Assembly: GCA_017513085.1 (NCBI GenBank)
Contig: JAFWDK010000001.1
Span: 1-64,000, forward strand
From: Clostridiales bacterium
Lineage (GTDB): Bacteria > Bacillota > Clostridia > Saccharofermentanales > Saccharofermentanaceae
DNA: 64,000 nt
Reading direction: 5' to 3'
This document shows positions 8,526 to 16,690 of the stretch, one piece after another. The notes under the pieces were generated by a model, which saw only the letters and a program-made list of their open reading frames with translations, was not told the origin of the DNA and ran no database searches. Numbering within the stretch: position 1 is the first letter of the stretch; each line of letters opens with the position of its first letter. Both the position numbers and the translations under genes were made by a program.

Positions 8526-10231
8526 ACAGGATTGCGATTTTAAAAAGTCTGATCTGCACAGTAGCATTTAGTCTGCTCACAGGGGCAGTTCCTTATGTGG
8601 GGATCTATTCTCTGTTTATAGCGATATTGCTGTACTGGCTGTTCGACTCTGTAAAAACAGACAGCAGTTTGTCGGCGCGGCTTTGTTCCGCTGTTTTTGG
8701 AGTTTTCTCCTTTTTACATGTCTTTCAGGTCAATGTTTATGAAGACGTACTGGCGAAATATCCGGCATTCGGCAAAGCTTTTGTTTTGGTGGTGATCTTT
8801 GCGGGAGTATATCTTTTTGCGAAAACGGTACTGTCTTACGCGTATGCACTGATGGATAAATGGACTCCCGGAAAGAGAAAACTCAGCCCAAATATCCTGT
8901 TTGTTATCTTCTTTGAACTGCTGATTCTGCTGTATCTTCCGGCCTGGATGATGGAGTTCCCGGGAATCGTTCCGCCGGATACATTAGATCAGATCGGCCA
9001 AATCACTTCGAATGTATATATCAACCATCATCCTTTTGCGCATACGATGTGGCTGAAGCTATTACTGAGTTTCGGAACGAAGATGAACGTCAGAGTTGGT
9101 ATCGCGGGGCTGCTGCAGCTAATCATCAATGCTTTGGTCTTTGCTCTTGTGATCAAGACTGTATATAAAAAGACCGGCTCATTAACAGCTTCGATCGTAG
9201 TGTTCTTATTCTATGGGCTGATGAGTTTCCATGCTTTTTATAACGTGACGTTAATCAAGGATACAACGCATGCGGCGCTGACCTGTTCGCTGCTGATGCT
9301 GCTGATCGGTTATTTCGACGAGAGGACCGCAAAAAGAAAGAATATCTATACAGCGCTTATTCTGCTGTTTTCCGTCTTGTTCTGTCTGTTCAGGACTAAT
9401 GGTTACTACGCGTTTGTAGTTCTGATCCTTGTGTCATTTGTTTATGCGATAAAAACCAGGGATTTCAAATTATCCGCAGTGATGCTGATCGCGATCGTGC
9501 TTGCGACGATCATCAAAGGACCGGTATACACTTCTCTGGGCGTTTCCAAAGCAAGCTATGCGGAAGCTCTTTCGGTCCCTGCCCAGCAGATCGCTTACGT
9601 CATCAAGAACGGCAGATATCTGACCGACGAGGAGATAGAGATGGTCGGAGCCATTATAGAGATAGGCGATATTCCGCAATACTATGATTATTTCCTGTCT
9701 GACCCAATAAAGCATCTGATGAACAACCGCGGGAATATCTCCTATCTGGAATCGCATAAACTGCAGTATCTGCTTTTATGGGTAAAAATCGGGATCAGAT
9801 ATCCTCTGGATTATCTGCGCGCCTGGGTCAATCAGTGCAGCGGCTTTTTCACACCTCATTACTATTCGACAAGCATTTTCTGGGGTGTTTGGAACAATGA
9901 ATTAGGAATTACATCCGCGCCGCTGATCGGGAACGAAGCTCTGATAGAGACTTTGCAAGATCTGGCGGCTCAGCAGCATGAGATCCCGCTCTTTGGTGTT
10001 CTTCATTATCCGGCTGTTTCGGTCTGGATCACTGTGATCATGATCTGTTATGCGTTAAGAAACAGGGACGAAAAGAGCCTGGTGATTATTGCGCCTCTTT
10101 TCGGAATTTTCCTGACTCTGCTGTTAAGCTGTCCGTATAATCTGTCGTTCCGCTATTCATATGCGATCACTGCCTGTTTACCGTTGCTGATCATGTACCC
10201 GCTGGTGAAGCGAAGGAAGAAGGTGGCGTGA
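8522..10231 (+). CDS. Polytopic membrane protein, DUF6020-like paralog
   Basis: A 569-residue membrane protein, paralog of the preceding gene: it repeats the motif LPAWMMEFPGIVPPDTLDQ (about residues 139-157) followed by NHHPFAHTMWLK. The conserved acidic and histidine residues in that loop could be catalytic by analogy with GT-C enzymes, which is inference. It starts with TTG at 8522, overlapping the previous stop codon; GGGAGGA at 8508-8514 supports this unusual start. Later extracellular segments (about residues 350-460) differ from its neighbour, so the two probably act on different acceptors or donors. Confidence 0.7.
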   Translation: MNRIAILKSLICTVAFSLLTGAVPYVGIYSLFIAILLYWLFDSVKTDSSLSARLCSAVFGVFSFLHVFQVNVYEDVLAKYPAFGKAFVLVVIFAGVYLFAKTVLSYAYALMDKWTPGKRKLSPNILFVIFFELLILLYLPAWMMEFPGIVPPDTLDQIGQITSNVYINHHPFAHTMWLKLLLSFGTKMNVRVGIAGLLQLIINALVFALVIKTVYKKTGSLTASIVVFLFYGLMSFHAFYNVTLIKDTTHAALTCSLLMLLIGYFDERTAKRKNIYTALILLFSVLFCLFRTNGYYAFVVLILVSFVYAIKTRDFKLSAVMLIAIVLATIIKGPVYTSLGVSKASYAEALSVPAQQIAYVIKNGRYLTDEEIEMVGAIIEIGDIPQYYDYFLSDPIKHLMNNRGNISYLESHKLQYLLLWVKIGIRYPLDYLRAWVNQCSGFFTPHYYSTSIFWGVWNNELGITSAPLIGNEALIETLQDLAAQQHEIPLFGVLHYPAVSVWITVIMICYALRNRDEKSLVIIAPLFGIFLTLLLSCPYNLSFRYSYAITACLPLLIMYPLVKRRKKVA

Positions 10232-11223
10232 TGGAACTTTTAACGATTATTATTCCCACTTATAAGGGAGCCGATTCATTGCCGGTAGCACTTGAATCGA
10301 TATGCAGACAGTCTTACAAGAAGATCGAAGTTATTGTTTCAGATGATAACGGACCGGGCACGCCCGGCCAGCTCGAGACCGCCAAAATCATAGAGCATTA
10401 TCAAAGCAAGCTGGACCTGGTATACCTTATCAACGAGCACGTCAACGGATCACATGCCCGAAACGAAGGATTGAAACGAGCAAAGGGAGCTTATGTCTCT
10501 TTTCTGGACGATGATGATTTTTATCTGCCTCATTATGCGGAAAGACTTGCCGAAGCTTTTGTCAAAAATGCGGATGCTGATCTGCTGTTTTTTGACGTCC
10601 TGGTTCTGACAAAAGAAGGCTCCGGACGGATCGTCAGCAATGAGGCGATCTCAGCCAGAGATCTGCTGTTTATGAAGAAGGAGATCGGCAGTGGCTCCAA
10701 CATCTGCTTCAGAAAAAAGATATTTGATGAATCCGGAGGCTTTGAGGAAAAATACTTCAGGCTTCAGGATATTGAATTCATCGTTAAAAAACTGAATAGA
10801 TATAGATCCTTGTGGATAAATGATCTGGAAGTCGTCAAGTATTACAATACGACGGACAATTATCTGAATTATCAAAAATCATTGGAACATTATAAGTTTT
10901 TACGAGATGACTGCGTAAGTCAGGAGATCATCACTGAGCAGGAAGCGGAAGAACTTTTCGGCATACAGCTTCACAGTCTGTACAACGACTCACTGGTCAA
11001 GAATTCGCCCTACAAGGATATCCGCACATTAAGCAACTTAATGAAGGACAGAGGCGTGCTGACAACACAGGACAAGTGTCTAAGGTCCGTTTACAGAATA
11101 TCCCCATCGTTATTTAACCTGATTTTTAGAACGTATATGCGTATGAAGAAGAAAAAACCCGTGATCGCAAACATTCGGGAAATGCTCGCGTACCGTAAAG
11201 AACTGGAGTCTGCAAAACAATGA
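10231..11223 (+). CDS. GT2 family glycosyltransferase
   Basis: A 330-residue GT-A fold transferase. It opens with LTIIIPTYKGADSLPVALES, has the nucleotide-binding VSDDNG segment and the DDDD metal-binding motif in VSFLDDDDFYLPHY (about residues 89-102). A later HARNEG motif is typical for the family. It has no membrane segment and should act on the cytoplasmic face, adding a sugar from an NDP donor to a lipid-linked glycan. The ATG at 10231 shares a base with the previous stop (TGATG); the GTG one codon earlier is less likely. Sugar specificity is unknown. Confidence 0.85.
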   Translation: MELLTIIIPTYKGADSLPVALESICRQSYKKIEVIVSDDNGPGTPGQLETAKIIEHYQSKLDLVYLINEHVNGSHARNEGLKRAKGAYVSFLDDDDFYLPHYAERLAEAFVKNADADLLFFDVLVLTKEGSGRIVSNEAISARDLLFMKKEIGSGSNICFRKKIFDESGGFEEKYFRLQDIEFIVKKLNRYRSLWINDLEVVKYYNTTDNYLNYQKSLEHYKFLRDDCVSQEIITEQEAEELFGIQLHSLYNDSLVKNSPYKDIRTLSNLMKDRGVLTTQDKCLRSVYRISPSLFNLIFRTYMRMKKKKPVIANIREMLAYRKELESAKQ

Positions 11224-12290
11224 AAATCTGTTTTTTGATCGATGATTACAGCGCTACCGGAGGGATTCAGAGGGTCGTCCCGCTTGTTTGTAATGCTCTG
11301 ACCGATGCACACGAAATCCATGTGGTCTCAATGTATAACGAGCACGGCCAGAACAATAGGGATTCATATACCGCAAGTATCCGTCACAGCGTTCTGATTT
11401 CCGGGAAAAAGGAGTATATCAAGCAGGCTTTTCGGGTAGTTGGATTATTGCGTAAGTATCTCCGTGACAATCAGATCGATGTCCTTGTCGAAACAAGCGA
11501 AATGCTTTCCCCGTATTCTTTTTTAGCGACACTTGGTCTCAAGGTGCCTTATATCCTGTGGACGCATTCCACGGCTTTCAGATATAACGAAGCCTTAACG
11601 CAAAGACCTTTCAAAAGACTAGGGATCTCTACGTCAGCCTATACAGTTGCTTTGACCGGAAAGATCAGGGATGAGCTGATTGGAAAATACAAAGTCAGTA
11701 ATATAGTCTCGATCCCCAATCCCATAGACAGTGAGCTTATGCGCAGCGTTTCTTATAATGGCGCAGAAAAAAAGATCATTTCTGTCGGCAGGATCTGTTA
11801 TGAGAAATACTATGAAAAACTGATCGAAGTCGCTGAGATCGTTCTTAAAAATAATCCGGAATGGACATGGGATGTGTATGGTGACGGCGAAGACAGACCC
11901 AAATATGAGAAAATGGCTTCGGATAAAGGCATTACCCAGTTGGCATTCAAAGGAAACGCAAACAATCTTTATGAACTGTACAGGGAATATGCATTTTTGG
12001 TAATGACTTCCCGAAGCGAAGCCTTTCCTATGGCGATTCTTGAAGGAACGGCGAGCGGTCTTCCTTTGGTCGCATTCGCTATAGATGGTGTAAATGAGAT
12101 GATCAAGGGCAACGGTTATCTGGTAACGCCGTTTGATCAAAACGAGATGGCTGACTGCATTCAGAAACTGATCGACAGCGAGACTCTGCGCCGTGAGTTC
12201 TCTGAAAAAAGCATTCAATTAAGAAATGAATATGATATATTGAAAATCGCCGAGAAATGGAACGCACTGTTTGACAAAATAAAGAGATGA
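11220..12290 (+). CDS. GT4 family glycosyltransferase
   Basis: A 356-residue GT-B fold enzyme. The N-terminal part has ATGGIQRVVPLVCNAL, the acceptor-side glycine loop. The C-terminal donor domain has ISVGRICYEKYYEKLI and the E-x7-E motif in SEAFPMAILEGTASGLP (about residues 263-279). It is likely to transfer a sugar with retention of configuration on a lipid-linked intermediate. It overlaps the previous gene by ATGA and the next gene by four bases, so it belongs to the same operon. The donor sugar is not predictable. Confidence 0.88.
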   Translation: MKICFLIDDYSATGGIQRVVPLVCNALTDAHEIHVVSMYNEHGQNNRDSYTASIRHSVLISGKKEYIKQAFRVVGLLRKYLRDNQIDVLVETSEMLSPYSFLATLGLKVPYILWTHSTAFRYNEALTQRPFKRLGISTSAYTVALTGKIRDELIGKYKVSNIVSIPNPIDSELMRSVSYNGAEKKIISVGRICYEKYYEKLIEVAEIVLKNNPEWTWDVYGDGEDRPKYEKMASDKGITQLAFKGNANNLYELYREYAFLVMTSRSEAFPMAILEGTASGLPLVAFAIDGVNEMIKGNGYLVTPFDQNEMADCIQKLIDSETLRREFSEKSIQLRNEYDILKIAEKWNALFDKIKR

Positions 12291-13255
12291 AGAAGATCCC
12301 GTGGTTGTTAAAAGCGATTATTGCCGGAACAGCAGCATTTATCGTGCTGAATTTTTTCAGTTTCCTTTATTACAATGTGCCGGCGAGACAGGAAGTGCCG
12401 GACGGCGCCACGGACTATAAATGGCCCGCTAACGCCTTTCATGCGATGGCTACAGAGGGCTTCGGATACGGGAATGTCAATGATGACGGCTATAATAATC
12501 CGGAAGATCTAAAAGATATCGATGAGATCAATGTGCTGTTTATGGGTTCTTCACACCTGGAGGGTTTTAATCTCAGCCCTGACCGGAACGCGGCTGCTGT
12601 GCTGCAAAAACTGACAGGTAAAACAGTCTATAATATCGGAATCAGCGAACATACATTGCTTAGGTGTTTGGATAATCTGGATAATGCCCTGAATAAATAC
12701 GATCCGACTGAATATGTGATCATCGAGACGATGACCGTCAGCTTCTATGATGAAGAGCTGCAGAATGCCCTTAATGGCGAGGGTAGACTTCCGACATATT
12801 CCGGCGGGGTCATGGATATCCTGCAGACGATGAAATACCTGAAGCTCGTTTATTATCAGTATAACAATCTGACGCGCCGCTCTTCACCGGGCGGGACTGC
12901 GCCATTGACAAACGAGGGAATGCTGGATCAGCTGCTGTCATCGGCCGAAAAGACGTGTGAGGATCATAACGTTCGACTCATGATCGTTTTTCATCCGACT
13001 CTTACAGTTGACGATGAGGGAAAGATCACAGCGAATTTCAATACTGAGGATGCCGAACTGATGGAGAAAGTCTGCACTGAAAAGGGCATTGTTTTCATCA
13101 ATATGGCCGATTCTTTTATCGAGCATTACCTGAAGGAGTCTGAGCTTCCTCATGGTTTTTCCAATACAGTCCCCGGTTCCGGACATTTGAATGAAACAGG
13201 GCATTATCTGATCGCTCAGAAAGTAAATGAAGCGATGGAGGCAAACAGACAATGA
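12287..13255 (+). CDS. Membrane-anchored SGNH-like protein paired with an MBOAT acyltransferase
   Basis: A 322-residue protein with one N-terminal membrane segment (about residues 8-29) and a large extracellular domain. The SGNH-like block I is INVLFMGSSHLEGF (Ser88 probable nucleophile), and the C-terminal GSGHLNETGHYLIA carries the late histidine. This resembles DltD/AlgX/PatB-type partners that take an acyl group from an MBOAT protein and place it on an extracellular polymer. It directly overlaps the MBOAT gene that follows, which supports that job. Acyl group and target are unknown. Confidence 0.75.
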   Translation: MKKIPWLLKAIIAGTAAFIVLNFFSFLYYNVPARQEVPDGATDYKWPANAFHAMATEGFGYGNVNDDGYNNPEDLKDIDEINVLFMGSSHLEGFNLSPDRNAAAVLQKLTGKTVYNIGISEHTLLRCLDNLDNALNKYDPTEYVIIETMTVSFYDEELQNALNGEGRLPTYSGGVMDILQTMKYLKLVYYQYNNLTRRSSPGGTAPLTNEGMLDQLLSSAEKTCEDHNVRLMIVFHPTLTVDDEGKITANFNTEDAELMEKVCTEKGIVFINMADSFIEHYLKESELPHGFSNTVPGSGHLNETGHYLIAQKVNEAMEANRQ

Positions 13256-14631
13256 TGTTTAACAGCCTTGGATTTCTTGCCTTTTTCCTGATCTCCTACT
13301 GTCTGATCGCGTTATTCAACCGGAAAAAACAATTAAGAAGAAGTTCAAATCTGCTTCTTTTGCTGATTAATCTGGTTTATTATGCGTTCTTCGATTATCG
13401 CTGTCTGCTGATCCTTTCAGGACTGATCATCTGGACCTATTATTGCGGCCTGAAGGTTTCTTCCAACAAAAGATATCTGACTGCCGGGATCGTATTGAAC
13501 GTAGCAGTGCTGTTTGTCTTTAAATACTACGGTTTCTTTGCGGAATCGTTAATACGTTTATTCGGACTGAGAGAGGGATCTCTGATGAGGATCATTCTCC
13601 CGATCGGCATATCCTTTTATGTATTCAAAGCAATCGCGTATCTGGCTGACGTTTATCATGGCCGCTGCGAGACCGAAACGGATTTTGTTGCCCTGGCCGT
13701 GTATATCTCCTTCTTCCCGGAAATCGTTGCAGGTCCGATCAGCAGAGCCGATCAGATGCTGAAGCAGATCAAAGCGGATCGAAATATCAGCCTCGAAGAT
13801 CTTTCGACAGGTATCCAAATGTTCGTTATCGGACTGTTCAAGAAGACGGTGATCGCCGATAATATCAGTGTATTTGTCAATGAAGTCTATCGGGCACCAA
13901 ATATTTATTCCTCTCTTACAATCTTGCTGTGTGTCGTTGCTTACAGTGTTGAGATCTACATGGATTTTAGCGGATATTCTGATATGGCTATAGGCTGCGC
14001 AAGAATGATCGGCTTCCGGAGCGAGAAGAATTTCAACCTCCCGTATGTTTCCAGGAACGTCACCGAATTCTGGAAAAGATGGCATATGAGCCTGTCTTCC
14101 TGGCTGATGCGTTATATCTATATCCCGCTGGGAGGTAACCGCAAAGGCAGATCCAGGCAATATCTGAATCTGTTGCTGACTATGGCTCTCGGAGGTCTGT
14201 GGCATGGTGCCAATTGGACTTTCGTAGTATGGGGCATCGTCAACGGTCTGGCATTGATCGTTCATAAGGTATATGCTTCGGGTAATAACCGGAAAGAGGG
14301 AGGGATCTTCTCCATTCTTCTGACCTTTGCGTTCGTGAGCCTGGTCTGGGTGCTTTTCCGGGCAAACACGCTCACCAATGCTATGGAGATCTATTCCGGC
14401 CTCATCAGTTTCAGAGGCGGGATCGATTACTACAGTTCCTGGGCTGTTTTCGGAATCGCTGTCACGTTCGTCTGCACAGCGATAGCGTATGTCAGAAATG
14501 ATAAAAACGCTTACTATCCTCTGGTCGATCTGAACACCGTCACGGGTCTTTTCCTGTTTTTCCTGTTAATCGGTCTAATCGTCGGATTAGCATACACCGG
14601 CGCAAATCCATTCATTTATGCAGCATTCTGA
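13252..14631 (+). CDS. MBOAT family O-acyltransferase
   Basis: A 459-residue (or 458 from the ATG at 13255) polytopic protein of the DltB/AlgI type. It has the conserved RNVTEFWKRWHMSLSSWL block, the IPLGGNRKG loop, and the active-site histidine region GGLWHGANWTFVVWGIVNG. These enzymes pass acyl groups across the membrane to an extracellular polymer. Overlap with the SGNH-like gene before it shows the usual two-component export-acylation pair. The window contains a second, separate pair at 26,975-29,821. Membrane topology appears complete and the length is normal. Confidence 0.9.
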   Translation: MMFNSLGFLAFFLISYCLIALFNRKKQLRRSSNLLLLLINLVYYAFFDYRCLLILSGLIIWTYYCGLKVSSNKRYLTAGIVLNVAVLFVFKYYGFFAESLIRLFGLREGSLMRIILPIGISFYVFKAIAYLADVYHGRCETETDFVALAVYISFFPEIVAGPISRADQMLKQIKADRNISLEDLSTGIQMFVIGLFKKTVIADNISVFVNEVYRAPNIYSSLTILLCVVAYSVEIYMDFSGYSDMAIGCARMIGFRSEKNFNLPYVSRNVTEFWKRWHMSLSSWLMRYIYIPLGGNRKGRSRQYLNLLLTMALGGLWHGANWTFVVWGIVNGLALIVHKVYASGNNRKEGGIFSILLTFAFVSLVWVLFRANTLTNAMEIYSGLISFRGGIDYYSSWAVFGIAVTFVCTAIAYVRNDKNAYYPLVDLNTVTGLFLFFLLIGLIVGLAYTGANPFIYAAF

Positions 14632-14632
14632 T

Positions 14633-15583
14633 ATGAAACCATTTATCTCTGTCATTATTCCCGTATATAACTGTGAGCGCTATCTTGAGAGATGTCTAGA
14701 CAGCGTTTTCAGCCAGGATTACAGCAATTATGAAGTTATCTGTATCGATGACGGCTCATCTGACGGAAGCGCCGAGATCATTAAAAAGTATCGCTGCCGT
14801 TATTATTGGCAAACCAACGCCGGACAGGCTGCCGCCAGAAACAGGGGAATTGAGCTTGCTGAAGGGGAATGGATCTGTTTCGTCGATGCCGACGATGCCA
14901 TTGAGTCCGACTATCTCTCCAAACTTGTCGGCGGCATAACAGAAAATGCCGGGATCGTTGTCTGCAGGATCAAAAGGATCAATGAAGACGGATCCAGCAG
15001 TGTGGATGTGCTTAAAAAGACCGGGCTGCTCAATGCTGCGGAAGCATTGGTGACGCTGAATATCGGCCCGACGAACAAACTGATCAGGAAAGACATCATC
15101 AAAGACTGCCGCTTTATTGAGGGAAAGCTCAGATTTGAAGACGTTCTGTTTACGCCGGAGTTAATTATCAATTCGGGTCATGTAAACGTAATTGACGATG
15201 TTCTCTACGACTATTATGTCAGGGAGAACTCAACGATGCGCCGTTTTGACGATAGTCTGAACAATATTTTTACGGTGCTTGATGAGCTGAAGAAAAAGGA
15301 CTTCAGCAGCACTTACAGCGAAGAGATCGGTTACATCATCTTTAAGAATGCCTTGTTCGGTCACCTGTCCAGGATTGTCTATTTTGACAACAAAACTGCA
15401 ATGGCTGAACTCAAAAAAGCCGAGCAGTATGTACTGAAAAACGTTCCTGATTACTGGCAGAACAAGTATATCCGGCAGGATCGGCAGCCATATTTCTATA
15501 TCGGTGTCCGGCTTTTCCGGATCGGGCTGCTCAAGCTGCTGATTCGTCCGCTGAGACTGCTTGAGAAAAGAGTTAAGCGGTAG
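14633..15583 (+). CDS. GT2 family glycosyltransferase
   Basis: A 316-residue enzyme starting MKPFISVIIPVYNCERYLE, with the usual IDDGSSDGSAEII donor site and metal-binding VDADDAIES (about residues 84-92). The C-terminal half is a helical region common in capsule GT2 enzymes. An upstream in-frame ATG at 14618 would add five residues and overlap the MBOAT gene; I prefer 14633 because the conserved fold starts right there, though no clear ribosome site marks either. It ends the run that starts at 6666. Confidence 0.85.
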   Translation: MKPFISVIIPVYNCERYLERCLDSVFSQDYSNYEVICIDDGSSDGSAEIIKKYRCRYYWQTNAGQAAARNRGIELAEGEWICFVDADDAIESDYLSKLVGGITENAGIVVCRIKRINEDGSSSVDVLKKTGLLNAAEALVTLNIGPTNKLIRKDIIKDCRFIEGKLRFEDVLFTPELIINSGHVNVIDDVLYDYYVRENSTMRRFDDSLNNIFTVLDELKKKDFSSTYSEEIGYIIFKNALFGHLSRIVYFDNKTAMAELKKAEQYVLKNVPDYWQNKYIRQDRQPYFYIGVRLFRIGLLKLLIRPLRLLEKRVKR

Positions 15584-15633
15584 GGACTGCTGTTTTCTCC
15601 AGAAACCGGCGATTCAACGCAGAATAAATACGC

Positions 15634-15639
15634 TATAAT
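15634..15639 (+). promoter_or_regulatory. TATAAT box, near-leaderless start for the GT2-DUF2304 pair
   Basis: TATAAT is eight bases before the ATG at 15648, so the message would have about zero to two untranslated bases. No ribosome site is present. The -35 box is poor (GATTCA at 15611-15616 with a 17-base spacer). Confidence 0.5.
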
Positions 15640-15647
15640 TTAAAGCG

Positions 15648-16316
15648 ATGAAAACTTTGGTCATTATTCCTGCTTTTAATGAAGAAGCGAATATCCTTCG
15701 TCTGACAAAAGAACTGATTTCTTTTGGGTATGACTATATCGTGATCAATGACGGCTCAACCGACAGAACGCCTGAGATCCTGAAAGAGAACGGGCTCAAG
15801 CACCTGGATCTCAAGGAAAACGTGGGTATAGCCGGAGTGACCAAAGTCGGATTTCGCTATGCATACGAAAACAACTATGATGGCGCGATCGTAGTGGATG
15901 GAGACGGGCAGCATCCTCCGGAATATATTGGTGCACTGCTTAAAGAAGTGACAGCGGGATGCGATTATGTCGTTGGCTCCAGATTCATCACTGAGAAAAA
16001 ACCTTATAACATGAGAATGCTTGGCAGCAGGATCCTGTGCTTTTTGATCAAACTTAAGACAGGCACCGGTGTAACGGATCCGACAAGCGGCATGCGGGCT
16101 TTGGGGAAAAAGGTACTTGCCGATTTTTCCGAGAATATGAATTTCATAGCTGAGCCGGATGCGCTCTGCTATATCCTGAAAAAAGGATACCGGTTTAAAG
16201 AGATTCAGGTCAGGATGAAAGAACGCGAAGGCGGTGTCTCCTATTTTGTAAGTCCCTTTAAATCCATTCGTTATATGATAACCGTGATTCTTTCAATTAT
16301 TTTTGTACAGTGGTAG
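15648..16316 (+). CDS. GT2 polyprenyl-phosphate glycosyltransferase (DPM1-like)
   Basis: A 222-residue enzyme with LVIIPAFNEEANILRL, INDGSTDRTPEIL, and the metal site VDGDGQHPPEY (about residues 83-93). This short form, without C-terminal membrane helices, matches dolichyl-phosphate mannose synthase-like enzymes, which make polyprenyl-phosphate sugars for GT-C enzymes. The next gene is a DUF2304 membrane protein, a common partner that may supply the membrane anchor. It could supply activated sugar to the many GT-C-like proteins nearby; that link is inference. Confidence 0.85.
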   Translation: MKTLVIIPAFNEEANILRLTKELISFGYDYIVINDGSTDRTPEILKENGLKHLDLKENVGIAGVTKVGFRYAYENNYDGAIVVDGDGQHPPEYIGALLKEVTAGCDYVVGSRFITEKKPYNMRMLGSRILCFLIKLKTGTGVTDPTSGMRALGKKVLADFSENMNFIAEPDALCYILKKGYRFKEIQVRMKEREGGVSYFVSPFKSIRYMITVILSIIFVQW

Positions 16317-16323
16317 GTGAATC

Positions 16324-16674
16324 ATGAATAAAACTCTGCATATATTCCTATTTGTATTTTCTATGATGTCGATGATCCTTATTCTTCATAATGTCCGCCG
16401 GAACAAAATGAATATTCATTATTCAATGATCTGGATCATCATCGGCATACTGCTGATCGTGATCTCGATCTTTCCTGGGCTTGTCTCCTTTCTGTCACGG
16501 ATTTTGGGCATCTCGACGCCATCGAATACCATTTTCCTGATAACGATCTTTTTTCTGTATGCGCTGAGCTTCTATTCTTATCTGCGCATATCAAAACTGT
16601 CCGATCAGATCCAGTCCCTGAATTATGAAATAGCACTGCTCAAAAAGAAACAGGAAAAGCAGGATACGGAATAA
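16324..16674 (+). CDS. DUF2304 family small membrane protein
   Basis: A 116-residue protein with three hydrophobic segments (about residues 5-22, 33-52 and 68-88) and a C-terminal coiled coil. This fits DUF2304, often found beside short GT2 enzymes like the one just upstream, seven bases away. It probably anchors or helps the GT2 enzyme at the membrane. TAGGTG before the ATG is a fair ribosome site. Confidence 0.75.
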   Translation: MNKTLHIFLFVFSMMSMILILHNVRRNKMNIHYSMIWIIIGILLIVISIFPGLVSFLSRILGISTPSNTIFLITIFFLYALSFYSYLRISKLSDQIQSLNYEIALLKKKQEKQDTE

Positions 16675-16690
16675 CGGTTCAGTTATTTTT
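16670..16690. terminator. Weak AT-rich hairpin between convergent genes
   Basis: AATAAC (16670-16675) pairs with GTTATT (16682-16687), followed by T residues. It lies between the convergent ends at 16,674 and 16,679 and may stop transcription from the left; the stem is short and AT-rich. Confidence 0.35.
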